Source: Treponema sp. UBA6988
Lineage (GTDB): Bacteria > Spirochaetota > Spirochaetia > Treponematales > Treponemataceae
NCBI GenBank assembly: GCA_002448445.1
Contig: DJYC01000039.1
Location: 3,811 to 9,378, forward strand
Direction of reading: 5' to 3'
DNA length: 5,568 nucleotides
This document shows, piece after piece, positions 2,844-5,568 of this stretch. The notes beneath the pieces were generated by a model. It ran no database searches. It worked only from the letters and a program-made list of their open reading frames with translations, and had not been told where the DNA came from. Each line of letters starts with the position of its first letter. The first letter of the stretch is position 1. Made by a program: the position numbers and the translations under genes.

Positions 2844-5363
2844 ATGGCCATTAAAAAGTCAGGACGAATTTTTAAGGTTCTTTTGCTCGCGATAGCGGTT
2901 ACCCTTGCGGGAAGCTCTCTTTCTGCAGGTGGAACAAAAGACCAGGGCAAGACTAGTTCAAACAGCACCGTTGCATCATCAGATTCCCAAAGGGTACAGT
3001 CTTCATATTTAGGTACAAAAGCTCCAAGTGCAGAACGCAAAATTGGCGACATAGTGTTTACAGACGGAAGTTCAATTCCCTATGCAAGCAACATACAGCT
3101 TACCCCTGCACAGAAAAATGTGGCGGTTGCAGTTATTTGCTACGTTGGAAATGATTGCTCCGACGACGGAAAAAGGCAGGTTCTGGGCATAGGGCTTTGC
3201 CAGTCAAAGGGAAAGCTCAAGCTTTGCACGCAAGATGCCACCCTTGCATACCGCTACGTTCCATCTCTTTTGGAAGACAAGTTGCGTTCAGGAAGCAGTG
3301 CCTTTGCAAAGATAGGAGAAAGTTTCAGTAACAATGGCGACTGGGACGACACGGATGACGAAGCAAAATACCCGGCATTTGCAATGGCAAAGAATTACGC
3401 AAACCTCGCAGAAAGCCATGCGGCAGGAAGCGGATACGCTACAGGCTGGTACATTCCCACAAAAACGGAAGACTCACGCATAAGAAGCTATTCTGTTCTT
3501 TCCACGGTGAATGCGGCGCTGGAAGCATGCGGGGGATCAAAACTAGAGGGCGGCTCATGGTGGACTGTTAGCAACATAAACGAGGAAAACGGTCTTTTAA
3601 CAACAAAGGCCACCGACTCACGCCAGGCATACTTTATCCGCGAATTTGCAGAAGGAAGCCCGGCAAAAGCAGAGGAAGCAAAAAAGGCAGAGGCCAAATA
3701 CACACCTGCAAAGGGACGCTACATAGGCTCCAAGGCCCCAACGGAAAAGCGCAAGGTTGGAGACATTGTCTTTAACGACGGCAGCGCTGAACCCTACGCA
3801 AAGAACCTGCAACTTTCCGACTCACAAAAAAAGTCTGCGGTTGCAGTCATTTTCTACGTTGGAAAGGAATGTTCTGACGACGGCAAGGAACGCGCACTCG
3901 GAATTGCAGCCTGCGGTGAATGGGCAAACGTGGGCAAGAACGACCGCAAAATGATGCCTTGGTTCTACACACAGGGCAAGGACACAAACGTTGCATTCTG
4001 GCAGAATGTTGCATCTTTGCAGCCATCACGTACAAAAAACGGAAGTCAGGGGGTGCAAAAGCTCTACGACTTTATAAAAGAAAACGTCATTACAGCTGAA
4101 AGCGGAATAATACAGATTGGCGGTGCCAGAGTGGTAGAAAACCAGGACTGGTTTGAATTCTACAAAACAGTATTCCCAGTCTTTGAATCCGCTGAATATT
4201 TTGCCCAATACAGAAAGCTTCCTGTTTACGGAACAGAATACGAGGCCAATTGGTATGCCCCAACAATAGCGGAACTCAAGAAAGTCTACGAGGCAAGGGC
4301 CACGGTAGAAGCAGCACTATCCCTTTGCGGAGGAACAAGACTTAGCGGAAAGTATTGGTCAATCTCCCAGTGCGAAAAGAAAGACTGGTGCGCCTACGCC
4401 TATGACTTTAGCTGGAATTCCGGCCTTGTGGAAGAAAACAAGAGCTGGCAAAATTCAAAGGTAATAGCCATTAGGGAATTTGCAGCAAAGGCACCAAGCA
4501 AGACCGCAGACAAAAAGCTCCTAAAAATAAGCGGCCTTTCAAACGTCAGCGGTTCAGATCCAAAGACGCTCCCAATCCCAAGCGTAAAAAGCAGGGCAAC
4601 AAAACTTTCCCCGTCAAAATCCTACATCGGAACAAAAGCTCCGTCTACACCAAAAGCAGTTGGAGACATAGTGTTTACAGACGGAAGCGCAAAGCCCTAC
4701 AAAAAGGGAACAAAGCTTTCCGCAGAAGAAGCAAGCTCAGCCATAGCCGTAATCTTCTACAAGGGAAAAGACTGCTCATACGACGGAAAGGAACGCACCC
4801 TTGGCATAGGCCTAAAAAACGCAAGGACTGTTGGCAGCCTAATCACCCGCGACGCAAAAGGCCCCAAAATCATAAAGTCAGCAGGCAATATATGCTGGTG
4901 CACAGAAGACGCATCCGCAGCCCATGTGGACATGCTACCGCTAAAATATGGCCACCACAAAGACGGCTCTTATGCGCTCGAACAGATATCAGCCTGGCTT
5001 AAAAAATACGGCAAAAAAGACGACACATCTGACCCTGCAAAATACCCGCTCTTCTACTGGGCAAAAAATTACGCAGGCGTAGAAGGAAGCAAGGTGGGCT
5101 CCACCCCATTCGCGGACGGTTGGTATGTTCCTTCATCAAACGAAATGTTAAAGCTAAAGGATGCACTGCAGACCGTGGACGAAGCAAGAACTCTTTGCGG
5201 CGGAGACAGCCTAAGGCAGGAAATCTTCTTTACATCATCCACCCAAAGGGCAGAAGAATGGGATTGCGTTGTAATATTCGGCAAAGACGGAATCTACGCA
5301 CCGCCAAAGTGGACAGCCGGAGGAAACAGCCAAACCGTGTGCGCTATCCGCGAGTTTGATTAG
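2844..5363 (+). CDS. Large exported protein built of three diverged copies of a Treponema-type C-type-lectin-like module
   Basis: 839 residues. The signal peptide has Lys4-Lys5 and Arg8, a hydrophobic core at 11-22 and probable cleavage after Ala28 (LSA). A Ser/Thr/Gly-rich spacer follows. Three modules (about 54-268, 292-546 and 593-838) share, in order, Y(I/L)G(T/S)KAP, (I/V)GDIVF(T/N)DGS, AVAVI or IAVIF, CS.DGK, a central variable part, (G/N)WY(I/A/V)P(T/S), (A/L/T)CGG and a terminal IREF. The pattern of W-Y-x-P-T, a serine-rich strand and a closing (V/I)R-E-F resembles the DUF1566/Lcl_C-like domains, whose fold is thought to be related to C-type lectins; that link is an inference from motifs. 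Alanine/lysine-rich linkers join the modules. Two cysteines recur per module (105/229, 343/495, 644/785) and might form a disulfide. A surface or periplasmic binding or adhesion role is plausible but unproven. It has its own promoter and no downstream partner in the window. Confidence 0.8.
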   Translation: MAIKKSGRIFKVLLLAIAVTLAGSSLSAGGTKDQGKTSSNSTVASSDSQRVQSSYLGTKAPSAERKIGDIVFTDGSSIPYASNIQLTPAQKNVAVAVICYVGNDCSDDGKRQVLGIGLCQSKGKLKLCTQDATLAYRYVPSLLEDKLRSGSSAFAKIGESFSNNGDWDDTDDEAKYPAFAMAKNYANLAESHAAGSGYATGWYIPTKTEDSRIRSYSVLSTVNAALEACGGSKLEGGSWWTVSNINEENGLLTTKATDSRQAYFIREFAEGSPAKAEEAKKAEAKYTPAKGRYIGSKAPTEKRKVGDIVFNDGSAEPYAKNLQLSDSQKKSAVAVIFYVGKECSDDGKERALGIAACGEWANVGKNDRKMMPWFYTQGKDTNVAFWQNVASLQPSRTKNGSQGVQKLYDFIKENVITAESGIIQIGGARVVENQDWFEFYKTVFPVFESAEYFAQYRKLPVYGTEYEANWYAPTIAELKKVYEARATVEAALSLCGGTRLSGKYWSISQCEKKDWCAYAYDFSWNSGLVEENKSWQNSKVIAIREFAAKAPSKTADKKLLKISGLSNVSGSDPKTLPIPSVKSRATKLSPSKSYIGTKAPSTPKAVGDIVFTDGSAKPYKKGTKLSAEEASSAIAVIFYKGKDCSYDGKERTLGIGLKNARTVGSLITRDAKGPKIIKSAGNICWCTEDASAAHVDMLPLKYGHHKDGSYALEQISAWLKKYGKKDDTSDPAKYPLFYWAKNYAGVEGSKVGSTPFADGWYVPSSNEMLKLKDALQTVDEARTLCGGDSLRQEIFFTSSTQRAEEWDCVVIFGKDGIYAPPKWTAGGNSQTVCAIREFD
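3003..3647 (+). repeat. Module 1 of the triplicated protein
   Basis: Residues 54-268, about 215 long. It opens with YLGTKAP and IGDIVFTDGS, has CSDDGK at 105-110, GWYIPT at 201-206, ACGG at 228-231 and ends in IREF at 265-268. It is the shortest module. The protein repeat is diverged and no long identical nucleotide run with the other modules was seen, so the duplication is old. Confidence 0.75.
3717..4481 (+). repeat. Module 2 of the triplicated protein
   Basis: Residues 292-546, about 255 long. It opens with YIGSKAP and VGDIVFNDGS, has CSDDGKER at 343-350, NWYAPT at 469-474, LCGG at 494-497, a YWSISQ strand at 504-509 and ends in IREF at 543-546. Compared with module 1 the central part (about 375-460) is longer and unrelated in sequence, and the Gly before WYAPT is replaced by Asn. 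Confidence 0.75.
4620..5357 (+). repeat. Module 3 of the triplicated protein
   Basis: Residues 593-838, about 246 long. It opens with YIGTKAP and VGDIVFTDGS, has CSYDGKER at 644-651, CWCTEDA at 684-690, GWYVPS at 759-764, LCGG at 784-787, a FFTSSTQ strand at 795-801 and ends in IREF at 835-838, one residue before the C-terminus. It has an extra loop at about 660-683. The 46-residue linker before it is longer than that between modules 1 and 2. Confidence 0.75.
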
Positions 5364-5365
5364 GA

Positions 5366-5379
5366 TTTTTTTTCTTTTT
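5366..5379 (+). other. T-tract after the stop codon
   Basis: Thirteen T and one C begin two bases after the TAG at 5361-5363. It would be the U-run of an intrinsic terminator, but the coding sequence just before it offers only a weak three-pair stem (GCG/CGC near 5341-5352), so termination here is uncertain. Confidence 0.3.
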
Positions 5380-5407
5380 ACGGAGCGCAGGCCATTTCAA
5401 ACTGTGT

Positions 5408-5425
5408 CCGGCACTCCGTGACCGG
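5408..5425 (+). other. Hairpin CCGGCAC/GTGaCCGG
   Basis: CCGGCAC (5408-5414) pairs with GTG-CCGG (5418-5425) with one bulged A at 5421 and a TCC loop. A competing outer pairing, ACGGAG (5380-5385) with CTCCGT (5414-5419), uses some of the same bases. No T-run follows, so it is not a standard terminator. Confidence 0.4.
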
Positions 5426-5430
5426 CCAAA

Positions 5431-5559
5431 CCTCCGCAGCATTTTATCCGGCAAAACAAGCAGCGCCAAGGACGGCGCGTCAAATGTTAGAAGAATAGCT
5501 GGCAAGTTTTCGCCAGAAAACTTGCGGGATAAAATGCCACGGAGGGCATTTTATCCCGC
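5431..5559 (+). other. Inverted-repeat cluster with mutually exclusive pairings
   Basis: Local stems are GCGCC/GGCGC (5463-5467 with 5474-5478); a perfect ten-pair hairpin, 5502-5511 with 5516-5525, loop GCCA; and a perfect fifteen-pair stem-loop, 5524-5538 with 5545-5559, loop ACGGAG. In addition 5431-5449 (CCTCCG, two bases, GCATTTTATCC) is complementary to 5527-5545 at 17 of 19 positions, which would unfold the last hairpin and cover its loop. CTGGC (5499-5503) with GCCAG (5512-5516) also competes with the ten-pair hairpin. Two adjoining hairpins, the second with a GGAG-containing tip, recall the architecture at 2573-2626, with unrelated stem sequences. No open reading frame of note is present. 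Confidence 0.6.
5524..5559. other. Perfect 15-bp stem-loop, possible terminator
   Basis: GCGGGATAAAATGCC pairs without mismatch with its complement around an ACGGAG loop. Only TTT follows on the plus strand and no T-run follows on the minus strand, so it is not a typical intrinsic terminator, though it could block RNA polymerase or protect the 3' end of the upstream mRNA. Confidence 0.55.
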
Positions 5560-5568
5560 TTTCCAGGG

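Noticed and set aside
2844..5363. Diversity-generating retroelement target
   Set aside because: No reverse transcriptase, template repeat or adenine-specific variable region is visible in the window; only the possible fold class is shared.
5366..5425. Intrinsic terminator for the triplicated protein gene
   Set aside because: The T-tract comes before the hairpins, not after them, so the usual stem-then-U-run order is missing in both directions.

Overview
The window looks like chromosomal DNA of a Treponema-like spirochaete. This is inferred from the triplicated extracytoplasmic protein, whose modules resemble a family I associate with Treponema, from the moderately AT-rich composition and from strong ACGGAGG ribosome binding sites. 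No rRNA, tRNA, CRISPR array, transposase, integrase or complete mobile element is visible.

Layout. Positions 1-86 are the right-hand end of a dispersed repeat cut by the window edge. Next, on the minus strand (86-802), is a six-helix membrane protein of the PAP2 phosphatase superfamily whose expected catalytic Arg and His residues are replaced. A divergent intergenic region (803-1108) holds a perfect 14-bp palindrome, a tandem 12-nt direct repeat and a good promoter for the plus-strand genes. Those are a secreted peptidoglycan-binding-domain protein (1109-1804) and, 4 nt later, a very AT-rich membrane-anchored protein of unknown function (1809-2270). An apparent decayed fragment with an SH3-like end (2301-2567) runs into a strongly structured repeat (2524-2767), whose right end matches the repeat at the window start. 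A -35/extended -10 promoter then drives an 839-residue exported protein made of three diverged copies of one module (2844-5363). The last 205 bp hold no gene but are packed with inverted repeats, including a perfect 15-bp stem-loop.

Functional picture. All three intact plus-strand products carry an export signal or membrane anchor, and the minus-strand product is an integral membrane protein, so the window is devoted to the cell envelope. Only 1109-1804 and 1809-2270 look co-transcribed. No enzymatic pathway links the genes.

The most unusual material is non-coding. The element at 2524-2767 can form a three-way junction (2550-2644), and the 3' region at 5431-5559 has a comparable pair of hairpins with different stem sequences. 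In both, the second hairpin presents a Shine-Dalgarno-like GGAGG at its tip. In the 3' region a 19-nt upstream segment could pair with that same stretch instead. This is the best candidate here for an undescribed structured repeat or RNA family. The foldings were read by eye and have not been computed or compared with other genomes.
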